Of a stretch of 64,000 nt of DNA, positions 33,473-43,020 are shown piece by piece. Position numbers and translations under genes: made by a program. This stretch comes from Rehmannia glutinosa. Its lineage: Eukaryota > Streptophyta > Magnoliopsida > Lamiales > Orobanchaceae. The notes under the pieces are model-generated. The model was not told the origin of the DNA, made no database searches, and saw only the letters and a list, made by a program, of their open reading frames with translations. The stretch's first letter is position 1; each line of letters starts with the position of its first letter. The DNA is taken from positions 40,151,335 through 40,215,334 of the forward strand of contig CM071930.1 of assembly GCA_016081115.2 (NCBI GenBank). The letters run 5' to 3'.

Positions 33473-33946
33473 TATCCACAAAAATTAGGGGTAAATTATA
33501 ATTAGGGTTTACAATTAGATTCAATTGGGGATTTAAAACCCTAATTTATGATTTGGGGAAGATTTACAATTAGGGTTTCTAACCCTTAAATATTAATTTT
33601 TTATCAATTTTTATTATTATCACAATATAATTACAATAATTAGTCCTCTTAATTGCAATTTTATCAGTTTTGGAAATTGGAAAGCCTAAAGTCTTAGGTT
33701 TAATGAAGAATATGAAAAGGGTCATAAAACTCATTTTTTTAATGTAAAGAAGTGGATTAAATCTGAAACCTCCAATTCCTCTATAAATCCCATTTTTTCC
33801 AAATTGGTTTCCACAGACTTTAACAAGAAAAGAAAAAGGTGAGATTTTTATATCATCTCTGAGGAAAAAATAAAAATCAGAACTAAACCACATCCATTAT
33901 TTTCTTCATCTATCTGTTTCGGCCGACACCTACCGGAAAACATTTG
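33468..33946 (+). repeat. G1 3' LTR, truncated
   Basis: It is nearly identical to 6858-7340, including the TATA box (33782-33788). Similarity stops after CATTTG at 33946, where the 5' copy continues TGGGATTTTC and this one enters C2 sequence. Confidence 0.88.
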
Positions 33947-33950
33947 AGAA

Positions 33951-34046
33951 AAAGATGCAAAATGAGAAAAAGAGGAGAAAAAGAGTAAGTGCCATCGGCA
34001 AGGCGCACAGGAGATAAAGATGCAAAATGAGAAAAAGAGGAGAAAA
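33951..34046. repeat. 31-bp direct duplication at the G1/C2 junction
   Basis: AAAGATGCAAAATGAGAAAA plus 11 more bases occurs at 33951-33981 and again at 34016-34046, 65 bp apart. The right copy is native C2 protease sequence; the left copy sits at the break with the G1 LTR. Confidence 0.85.
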
Positions 34047-34079
34047 GGGATTTGTTACCGGTAATATGAGTTGTGGCAC

Positions 34080-34786
34080 CAGGGATGGATGAACAGGCGG
34101 GTCAGGGACGGGTTTGGCTAAACCGGGACCCGCCCCGCCAAGAAAATAAGGACAGGACCTGCCCGCCCGGATTAAAACCCGCCGGACTCCGCCCGTTCTC
34201 GGGACCCGGACCCGCGGGTTAAACCCGCTAACCCGCTATGAATATGGTTGCAACATACTGGGATAGAGAGCAAGGCGATTCAGTCCAATTTGTTATGGTT
34301 GAGGTTAGATCTGGTGAATCGGAGTGGAAATAGTTGAAATTGGCTATTAAAAGAAAAGGAAAGCAAAAATAAAAATGGAAACTAGGAGATCAGATGAAGA
34401 AAAGTTGCAGAGTGATTATGACTGTTATTCATGGTGAAAGAGAAGAATAAATTTTGAGATTGAGAGATAAAAATTTGAGAGTGGACTGTAAAATATATCA
34501 GTAAATGAAGAAAAATAAATTTCAAAAGTTCAAAATAGGGAAAGTGGTTGACAACTGTAAAATATATTAGCATAAATGAAGTCCAACTCCAAGGACGTGC
34601 ACAACTATTATATTTAATGAAATAGAAAATTAATATATATGGCGGGGCGGGTCCTATTGGACCCGTTACCTGCCCCGGACATGGCGGGTTTTTAATACTT
34701 AGACCCGTTACCCGCCCCGAGACCCGTTTGGACCGGGGCGGGTTCATTGCGGGTCCGGGTTTGAACCCGCCCCATTGCCATCCCTA
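34080..34786. mobile_element. Non-autonomous hAT element, 707 bp
   Basis: The 8-bp target duplication TGTGGCAC (34072-34079 and 34787-34794) is perfect. Ends are CAGGGATGG and CCATCCCTA, the usual plant hAT termini. Subterminal parts (34095-34240 and 34640-34775) are packed with CGGGT/ACCCG repeats on both strands, likely transposase-binding sites. The AT-rich middle has no transposase frame, so it would need a helper. Its host site is the C2 protease just after the active site. Confidence 0.92.
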
Positions 34787-34794
34787 TGTGGCAC

Positions 34795-35752
34795 CAGAAT
34801 CCAACATCCAAGACTTACCATGAGACAGAGTAAACGCACCGGCAGAGGAGGAAGTAGCAGTGGCAGAAGAGTCGTCAGCAGAGCGATGTAGCAACTTTTC
34901 ATACTCGATACGAGGAACCAATATCACATCGAAACCGAGAGGGTGCTCCGGGGGTTGTCGATATCGTGTTAGCCCATTCAGGCTTACCAAATTTAGCCCA
35001 ACACTTCTCGGATGCATGACTCGAGCGGCAAAAATGAATACAAGAGCGGGAGCCCTTTGATGAATCCACCTCCGACCGCGTCCACCAAGTCGTCCACGGG
35101 AGGATCCTCGACCTCGAGTTGCCAATACGAGCAATTTTCGGATGGCGCGAGAAGAGTTAGACTCATAGCGACCCGTGGCAACACGGAGAACTCGAGATAG
35201 AGCATTAGATAAGGTCAAAATATTGTCACTAGCCAAGATTATGCGAGCAGTAGAAAAGAGGAATCTAGGCCTGATAAGAATTTACCAACCAAGAACTCTT
35301 CCCATTGATTCTTCATAGTTTGGGCATCACAAGCCAATGGATGGTATAGTAATATTTCATCAGCAGCCCCTTTCAGGGATGCAAAGTAATCACTCACAAA
35401 TCGACCATCTTGGCAAAAAGAAAATAGTTTTTCGTATAATTCAAAGACACGAGAAACATTCTTCTCATGGGAATACATGTCATGTAAAGTATCCCACATT
35501 TCTTTAGCAGAGTTTAAAAACATAATGTTACTGCTGACAGATTCATCCATACTATTAAGTAGCCATGTCATAACTGAAAAATCAGTTTGTGTCCAAGTAG
35601 TATAGTTGTCAGCCTTAGAGTCAGGAGGTCCACACAAAATATGTTGCAATTTATTTTGTGACCCAAGAAAAAGTTTAAATGCACAAATATAATTGGAACC
35701 ATTAAGTTTAATAGTAGTTCCCAAGAGCCTGCTTGTTTTCGGCAGATGCCAT
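34795..35752 (-). pseudogene. gag: C2 gag and start of protease
   Basis: The likely start is ATG at 35752 (MASAENKQALG), after which one frame change joins KLNGSNYICAFKLFLGSQ. The copia gag core follows: TWLLNSMDESVSSNIMF, SAKEMWDTLHDMYSHEKN, VSDYFASLKGAADEILLY. A stop at 35239 and more frame changes lead to a Gly/Arg-rich stretch and a knuckle-like SSHASEKCWAKFGKP (about 35000). Protease begins SWMLDSGAT (34830-34795), where the active-site D-S-G is kept. It continues beyond the hAT as THITGNKSLFSSF to PVRLADGT (34071-33990). Confidence 0.82.
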
Positions 35753-36159
35753 AATGAAAAAGGGAAAAAGAAAGCCAAACAAAGTAAATCTGAGAAGGGA
35801 AGGTCAGTCCAGGCAGAGATATAGGTGGCGTTGTGGTGGATGACACATAGAGCAGGCGGCAGTAGGGAGCAGAGGACGATGCGGCGCGAGTCGGGCAGCA
35901 GATATGCAGTGGGCAGTGGCGCAAAAAATCTATGCGCGAACGCTAGGGCAGCAGAGAGAGAGTGATGGCGACGCTTGAGGTGGCGGCGCGGAGATAGCAA
36001 CAATTAGGGTTTATTGGGTAATAGTAGCAGACGGCTAGGGTTAGTGTTTCTGGCCTTTTTGGATTTTCTCTCTTTGTTTTTCTTTAGAAACAGGGTTGCG
36101 CTTTGTTAAAAGAAAAAAAAAAGAGAACAGAAAAAAATTTCAGAAACAGGATGAAACCT

Positions 36160-36171
36160 GCTCTGGTACCA
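36160..36171 (-). other. C2 primer binding site (tRNA-iMet type)
   Basis: Minus strand TGGTACCAGAGC, directly after the LTR; C replaces T at the sixth base of the usual TGGTATCAGAGC. Confidence 0.75.
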
Positions 36172-36377
36172 TGTTAAAACTAAAGAAAGATGTAGAAAAA
36201 ATTCATGTATTTCATATTTCATTGAGGAATACAACTCCCGTATATATAGTGGGAGAAAAGAATCAAGACAATAATATATACCAAAAATACAATGATCTAC
36301 CTACCATACATATAAAATATCAAATCAACCTATACAGAGAAAATATATACAGTAGAATAATATCAAATATTCTAACA
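36172..36377 (-). repeat. C2 5' LTR, 206 bp
   Basis: Minus strand TGTTAGAATATTTGA to CTTTAGTTTTAACA. A TATATATA box lies at about 36241-36248. The short LTR is typical of small copia clades. There is no second copy in the window, so the bounds rest on TG/CA ends and the adjacent primer site. Confidence 0.72.
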
Positions 36378-36382
36378 ACGTC

Positions 36383-36919
36383 AACTGCAACTAGTACAAG
36401 GTCCTCAAATCTAATACTTTGTATATTCACTAAAAGATGTCATCTGTGGACATTTTTTGGCCATAAACTAAGCATGCAGTTTACCCCCAATTCTTTTTTA
36501 TCGTCGGCTTGCATGTGGGATCTTGTTATTTTGTTAAAAAAATAACTTACATAAAAAATTATACATTCAACAAGTCATTCAAGAGCTGAACACTGATTTT
36601 TAGTAATTGAGTTAGTGGTCGTCGACATTATACGTTGTCTCACTCCCACAAGTAGATTCTCTGACACACCTTATTCCAGGCAGCTTCCTCTATTATGGCC
36701 AAGATATTCCCCTCAAGATCTTGTCATCATATTATAGCACAAACATCCACTACTTTTTCGAAGAATAATTTCCAGAAAAAGCATATAAAACTACAAATTT
36801 CTTGACAGTTTGAATTTTGACATGGACAGCCTCCAATTACGTTTCAGCCTTTAATAAAATTTCAAACTCCAATTCCATAAGAAAATTAAATTAGTGTTAT
36901 CACAATTCACAAAAGGTAC
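36383..36919. other. No gene seen; probably CNGC intron remnant
   Basis: About 540 bp between C2 and the last recognisable CNGC exon. I searched both strands for the next channel exon (pore filter and S6) and did not find it. Confidence 0.5.
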
Positions 36920-37768
36920 CTGGAACCCCAAAACAGTGAGTAGATGTATCTCGTCACGACACTTTTTTGGGTGGTTAGGTTGACTGCAGTTTGATATATT
37001 CCAAAGTTAAATCTACCTTGCCGAAAACAAGCAGTTGCATTTTCATTGTTTTTCCAGAGCTCCCATGTTGGATCGTGTCCAAACCTCTCATAACTGTTTC
37101 CATGGCCGCAGTCAATGAACTCCATACACCTTTCGATTTTGCTGTCTTGACAGGCATCTCGAAAGCATTCATTGACCCTCTAATATTGAAACGTGTAGCG
37201 GGTTTTTTAAGTATAAAAACACCAATAAGATAAAGACATCAACAGTTCGGAGGAACAAAATGAATAATACTTTTAAACTCAAAAAACCAACCTGTAGGCC
37301 AAAGAGATACCAGAATGATCCAATCACGTGACTCACTAAAAAATAGGTAAGAAAATTTATGACAAAGTTTGCGCGGTCTACCTCAAAAGTGAAGCCAGTT
37401 GGAGATGAACCAGCTACCAAAGTTAAGAATCTGTACCACCTGGGAATATACTGAACAAGAATTGCTGCTCGTAGACGATTTTTCGCATGATTGGCACCAG
37501 ATGCTCCGACAGAATCTGGTAAGATCAATAATATGATAATCTACAGAGAGCAAATAACCCAGTTTCAGTAGCTTTCGCGCTAGTACAGTACAATATAACC
37601 ACTTAATATAACTCGTGGATTAAAATAAAGGACCACATCCTAACATTGGTGAGACAATGCAATAAAAACAGAGGCCACAGTGAATTGGACTACAATAGGC
37701 CTCCTATATTAGTGGGAAATTAAGTCAGATTTTGTAGACAAGAAGAAGTATTCATGAGGCAAATGTTG

Positions 37769-38015
37769 AATACCCACCTCATCTAAAAGCTGTTTATTAG
37801 AGATGCGGGCCATTTAGTATTTAGTACTTAAACACGCCCCCTCACGTGCAGGCGGATTTTTTTATGAGCCTTGCACGTGGAACATTTTAATGGATGGTGG
37901 TGAGATTCGAACTCGGTGACGCCGTTATTTGGCCCGGCCTCGATCTGTGTTTGAATAACCACCTCATCTAAAAGCTTAGGCTGTTAGAGATGTGGACCAT
38001 TTAGTATTTAGTACT
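37769..38015. repeat. Pair of ~60-bp direct repeats in the CNGC S3/S4 intron
   Basis: CACCTCATCTAAAAGC...TTAGAGATG followed by CCATTTAGTATTTAGTACTT occurs at about 37775-37830 and 37960-38015. Between them lies 130 bp with TTCGAACTCGG-like sequence (37905-37920). It could be a small TRIM-like or SINE-related insertion; I cannot assign it. Confidence 0.45.
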
Positions 38016-38846
38016 TTAACAGCAAATATTTCATCTAAATATATATGTGAATAGAAGGGCAAGAAAAGGACAGACACTTACCTGTGGCAGGGGCAGTACA
38101 ACAAAGAAATCAATGATAAAGTATCCAGAAAGATAATTCCAGGCAATCCTTTTAGGGTCATCAACTAAATCTCCAGCTCCCATAACTCTAGATTCAAGAG
38201 AAACATAAGCTAGCCTGAACTGCAAAATGACAATGTATCTTCACTTGTATAAAAAGTGCAGAAATCGAAATCAGCTTCGTAAATTACTTCACAATGCCCC
38301 ATGTGCTTTGTCAATCCAAAAGGATTTTTGTTCCTAAATTTCTAAAGAAAATAAATAAATAAAAAAGAAACATTGTTATGAAGCTTAAAGTAGAAAATAA
38401 TATCCATTTATTTTCTAACCAGCATTGCAATTGTTCAAATACCTAATCTTTTCTGCTAAGAAATTAACAAAAGTTGAGCTAGTCAACATTTGAACATTAT
38501 AATGTGTGAATCAACATAACCCATTCTCAGACAAAGGATAGGTGAAGAGACAAATATCATCACATAATCTTCCTTCACATGGTACTTTCATATGTTCTAT
38601 GAAAGAGTAACACAAAAAAAAGAATTTTTTTCACCCTCATTCTAGTGCAAAAACGAATGAGTTCCCAATCGACACATGTTGGGGTAACAAAACTATTGAA
38701 AAACAATAACATAAGGCTTCAACACAATTCCAGTTAGTACATTTACCTGAATGAGGATGTGGATCAAGTAAATGAAGTCATTTATGCTCCCTCAAGACGA
38801 CAATTGTTGTTTTCATGGGCCAATTTAATACTATGCACTTGTTATC

Positions 38847-40008
38847 CTGGGAAAATATAGTGTTGTCAAAATTGAGACGAGAGTTTGTTCATCACCTTTT
38901 TAGCTACAGATGAAAATTTTAGGCAGTTGCTTCATGGATGAAAACTAACAAAGATAAATAGAATGACATCACATGAAAAGAATATCAAGGTAACCAGTAA
39001 CAATAAAAGTAATAATAATATATAAATTAATAAATCAAGATAACCACAGGAGGACAATAGCACGCATTACTTAGAAGCATTCATGTGAGCATTCTAATAA
39101 TCGACAAACTAATCATTTATCAATTTATAGAGTGTATTTACAATTCACTAAACATACACTTAATCAACAGAAAATTCATAGTATTTTACCAACCTAATTA
39201 ATTGAATATGAATCAATCCAAGAGTATTAACAATTCAATAAACGTGCATATGATCAATCAAACATTTGGTTGTTTTTTACCAATGTATTAATTGAATATG
39301 AATTAACCCAAATGTATTTACAATTCAATGAAATTACATTTAATCAACTAAAATCTCATTTTATTTTACCAACTTAATCAATTGAACATGAATTTAATCC
39401 CTAAATACACATTAAATTCACCAAAAAAAATCATTGTTATTGCATTAACTCAATGAAATGTATTCAATGAAAAATAAAGAATATTCACATTAACAAACAT
39501 AAACTCTTCTTGTATAATTGTATTTCATAGTTATTATTAGAGATTGTTGCACATTTCTAGAAATTCAGAAAATTATAAATTACTGATATTTAGGAAGGAA
39601 GTTTCTAGGGAGATAAATGACATATTTCTAGAAAAATATGTAAAAACTTTCAGGAAGTATCCAAACAATTTATGACGAAATTTCCTAGAAAATACCTCCA
39701 ATACACATTTGTAGAATGTATTTATAACTTTAGCAAAATTAATGATATGAATGAGACCATAGGGTTATATAGATTTCTATTAGAAAATTATATATAAATA
39801 ATTTTTAAAAATTATTAATTTAGTCTACTAGCCCAAGACTAAACCACAAAAATATCATTATATAATCGAGGTTATTAATTTATCAAATATTAATATACGA
39901 AAGTTCCTTCTTAAGTGCAAAACAAACATCTACGGGGAATACATATAATGTTGAGATGACAAGAATGAACAAAATGAAAACACGAACAAATAACTTTATG
40001 AAGCTTAC
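38847..40008. other. Large CNGC intron, AT-rich, no gene seen
   Basis: The 1.16-kb intron between the S1 and S2 exons includes four degenerate repeats of ACCAAT.TA..TGAATATGAAT.AA type (39180-39420). No TE termini recognised. Confidence 0.5.
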
Positions 40009-41429
40009 CTGCTGCACACATAACAGAAAAAAGAATAATGGGTCTAAGAATCCTGCAAACAAGCAAGAAATCATGAAGAATTTGTTCCACTGCTGAACGA
40101 CTTTTGCATGAGGATTCATGACTCCAAGAATATAAGGATGCATAAAGGAACATATTCTCTTTGCCCATCCCTTTGCATCTCCATAAAGCATATTGGGAAA
40201 CTGCAGGAAATTTAAACAGTATAAGTGCATTGACTGAATTTGCATGTAAAAAGCATACAACCGCAACTGAGAATATTGAGAACATCTAGACAACAAAAGT
40301 ACCTGGATATAATTGGCTTAAAAACAACAAACAAAAATACTTATGAAGCCGTCACCCATATGAAAAAACTTGCCTTGAGTATTTGTAGACCTCAGAATTC
40401 AGACTATTAAAAGAACTGCCCAGAAAACCATTTATACAAGGAGAAGATGCAGGAAGCATGGTAAAGTACAATGTATCCGGTAGTCCACCCCAAGCAATAA
40501 AATGGAAGAAGCTCATCATCAAGCATGTCTGAATCTTAATTCATTAGAAATTGCATTACTAGCAAAAATATCAAATGTGTTGTCAGCAAGCATGAAGTGC
40601 ATGTGCAATAGAGGTCTCTTATTATTATATAATCCATTTTCCATCTGTAGTTTTCTGTTTAGAGCAAAACCCAATGAATTTATTCTATGTCATGTGATCG
40701 GGTGGATTCTTACACTATAGCGGTAGAAAAACATGGTTAATCCATAAAAAACCTCAATAATATAAAATAAAAAATAGATAGGTGTATCTGTCGTATCTAT
40801 AGATAAGTTCCCAGCAATGCTGATGCTAGGCTCTCTGGAAATTCATTGCTCTATTTGCAGAATGCATAGTTTTAGTTATTAAGTCGATTCCAAACCATTC
40901 CACTTCAGACAAGACAAGAACTTGTCTGGTGGAACATCATCACTCTGTGACAACTACCATCCTCATAAAACAACCAGCCTTAATTTATATAAACTGATAC
41001 AAGCAGCCTACAAATGTAATAAACAGCCACTTCCTGTGCCTCTCAAAACAACGCAAAAGAATATATATAATACCTTTGTGTCCAATATCTCTGATGCTCT
41101 CGAGTACTTTTGGCGCCCCTTAACATTGTAATATGTTGGGCAAGTAGTGCAGTATGGATCATTGCAAATTCCCAGTTGCCCAGAGCTCAAAAGATGTTCA
41201 TTTTTTCGGACATAGTCATCTGCTGGCCAATCATTATTCTCGGTCTTGTAAATTGAAGGAAATCTTTCTGTTTTGGGCTCATATTCAGAGCAATCCAGAG
41301 ATTTCATAGGGATAGACGTTGATGCACTTCTCGTCCTGGTCGAAAAACCCTGCTTGTAGAGTCACCGGCGATCATCTGTTCCTATTCAGCTTATAGCATA
41401 GGTGTCTCATCTCTTTCAGAAGCATCCAT

Positions 41430-41914
41430 TCCTCAAGTACACCTGCAAGCAAGATATACAATAGTTGATCAAAATAATGTTTTTAACTGTTAGTAACAAC
41501 CACAATTTAGGTAGAATGTTTTGGTTACGGAGATTAGCCACTAAGAGTCAGAATAAAAGAGAAATTTAAATTTCTTGAAAGCTCGATGTTTAAGTCACCA
41601 CTCTCTGTATTTAATTATCTGGAAATACAATAATTGCTATTTTAGACTAAAATATGGAAAAATTTACTTCATTGACCTGAAAAAACTAATTGATATTGCT
41701 CTAGTTGATATCAAACTTTTGCAAGTGAAGAATTGCAATCTTATGCAATTGTCGATATTCCAACATTCAATATTTCACTTTTTACTCTGAAAAACCCTGT
41801 AAAATCACGTGTTCTTAAAAACTGAACAATAACAGCATTCAAGTCACTGTAACACAATGAAGTAGCATCAACGCAAAAACGGAATACATACATCACTGTG
41901 TATTCATATGCATA
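41430..41914. other. Upstream flank of the CNGC pseudogene
   Basis: Likely former 5' untranslated region, intron or promoter. No coding sequence or clear TATA box seen. It is continued on the far side of T1 at 53114. Confidence 0.45.
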
Positions 41915-41919
41915 CAAGT

Positions 41920-42526
41920 TGTTGACGTGCGTTTTGGTCAACAAGTAGAAATATGTAAAAGATTTAACACGTGGAAATGAAAACGTGCGTAACGTATATT
42001 TATTTCTGGCTAATTATGCCTTTTTTGTATTTTTGCCGAACTTAGGAATATTGGGGTCGGTCTTTTTTATAGTTCGTTACTATCTCCCTTTTCTTTTTCC
42101 TTTTCAGGACTTTTTATACCCCTTTTGAGTAAGTGGGTTTCTGATAGTCATCTTTGCACTAACTATTCATTAATTAATAAAATAGCTAAAAAACGACACA
42201 TGTCCCTCTATAGTTGTGCATGTCAGCCAAAATTTGCCACTTGTCGACTTCTCTCCATAATTCTCTGACATGTGGCAGTTCCTGATACCAATAAAGTGTC
42301 AAGCATGGGCATGTGTTTATTTTTAAGGTTGTCGCGCGTGCGTTTCATTTCAAACTTGGGCTCGGAGCTCGAGTAGCGCGTTGCGGTTGGGCTCGTAGCG
42401 GGCGAGCCTAATTCGTGACGTGTTGTCGTACATCTTTGTTTGACGTCACCCGTAGGTCATCTATTCGAATATGTGTCAGACTGATGACGTGGATTAATTT
42501 CTCACAGCTCGGCTCGGGTATCATCA
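41920..42526 (-). repeat. T1 3' LTR, 607 bp
   Basis: Paired with 52488-53108. Minus-strand TATA (GGTATAAAAAG) at about 42110-42120. Differences to the other copy are mainly small indels in the GC-rich part at 42340-42420. Confidence 0.9.
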
Positions 42527-42541
42527 AAGGCCCCCAAGTTT
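42527..42541 (-). other. T1 polypurine tract (candidate)
   Basis: Minus strand AAACTTGGGGGCCTT directly before the 3' LTR; not a pure purine run, so only a candidate. Confidence 0.5.
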
Positions 42542-42865
42542 AATTCCGAGAGAAGAATCTCTGAGATCGGAGTTAAACTTTAATGCTAATGATGAACATT
42601 TAATGGGAAAACGGATTTCTCCAAGGTTTTAGTTCTTTTCCTTTTGTCGTCGCGTGGCAATTAATGCTTGAAACGGCGCATTAATTGGGTTGCCATAATA
42701 GCGGAACCACGTGGCATCTTGTGTTTGGACCAATCTTGCTGGAACCGAAAAGGTACGCGTCGATTCGTGGGGACGCGCATTTTTTTTTTGACATGTTGAC
42801 GGTTTTGAGTTTTTTAAAAGCGCGTCTTTTCCGAATAATTGTCGCGCCTATCGAGGAACCCTATC

Positions 42866-42873
42866 TATAAATA
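42866..42873 (+). promoter_or_regulatory. TATA box of the T1 antisense unit
   Basis: TATAAATA in the context CCCTATCTATAAATACTCGC, outside the LTR and on the opposite strand to pol. A start site near 42900 would give a leader of about 120 bases before ATG 43021. Confidence 0.6.
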
Positions 42874-43020
42874 CTCGCGTTTCCCTTCATCATTCATTTT
42901 CGCAATCATTGACCTTTGAGCTAAAGCAACTAGAACCGAGCAGAAGTTTCGAGTCGGCTTTCCAAGTTCAGAGACTTCAAACTTAGGTATTTTTTCAAAA
43001 TACTCTCCCTTTACCTATAA

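Larger units (their letters stand above)
6858..33946 (+). mobile_element. G1: chromovirus (Ty3/gypsy, probably Tekay/Del clade), interrupted by G2
   Basis: Order on the plus strand: 5' LTR (6858-7785 plus 27671-28076), tRNA-iMet-type primer site (28081), a pre-gag reading frame, gag, protease, RT/RNase H, integrase with chromodomain, polypurine tract (33451-33467), and a truncated 3' LTR (33468-33946). LTR similarity stops at CATTTG (33946), where minus-strand copia C2 begins. About 850 bp of the 3' LTR are therefore gone and no target duplication can be found. Clade is inferred from the chromodomain, the primer site and the long LTR. Confidence 0.87.
33947..36377 (-). mobile_element. C2: Ty1/copia element remnant, 5' LTR to protease
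   Basis: On the minus strand: 5' LTR (36377-36172), primer site (36171-36160), gag and the beginning of protease, then an abrupt end at the G1 3' LTR. A hAT element lies within the protease. Integrase, RT and the 3' LTR are missing. ACGTC (36378-36382) is the expected right-hand target duplication, but the left partner is gone. Confidence 0.82.
36920..41429 (-). pseudogene. CNGC19/20-like cyclic nucleotide-gated channel pseudogene, 3' exons missing
   Basis: The intact family are plasma- or vacuolar-membrane cation channels with six membrane spans, a pore and a C-terminal nucleotide- and calmodulin-binding region. Six exons read here with good splice sites: 41429-41074 (N-terminus; FSTRTRSASTSIPM and SGQLGICNDPYCTTCPTYYN), 40200-40009 (VVQQWNKFFMISCL, S1), 38846-38747 (S2), 38219-38082 (YLSGYFIIDFFVVLPLPQ, S3), 37540-37292 (RAAILVQYIPRWYRFL, S4, and S5), 37179-36920 (NFGIYQTAVNLTT, SLFWG). 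Complete internal exons are phase 0, but the S2 exon is 100 bp and the last 260 bp, each off by one base. The N-terminus has TAA, TAG and TGA and a frame shift. Filter, S6, C-linker and nucleotide-binding exons are absent downstream, where TEs begin. Confidence 0.87.

Noticed and set aside
36600..36760. Possible next CNGC exon
   Set aside because: A short minus-strand stretch reads NILAIIEEAAWNKVCQRIYL but does not resemble the expected pore/S6 exon and has no matching splice sites.
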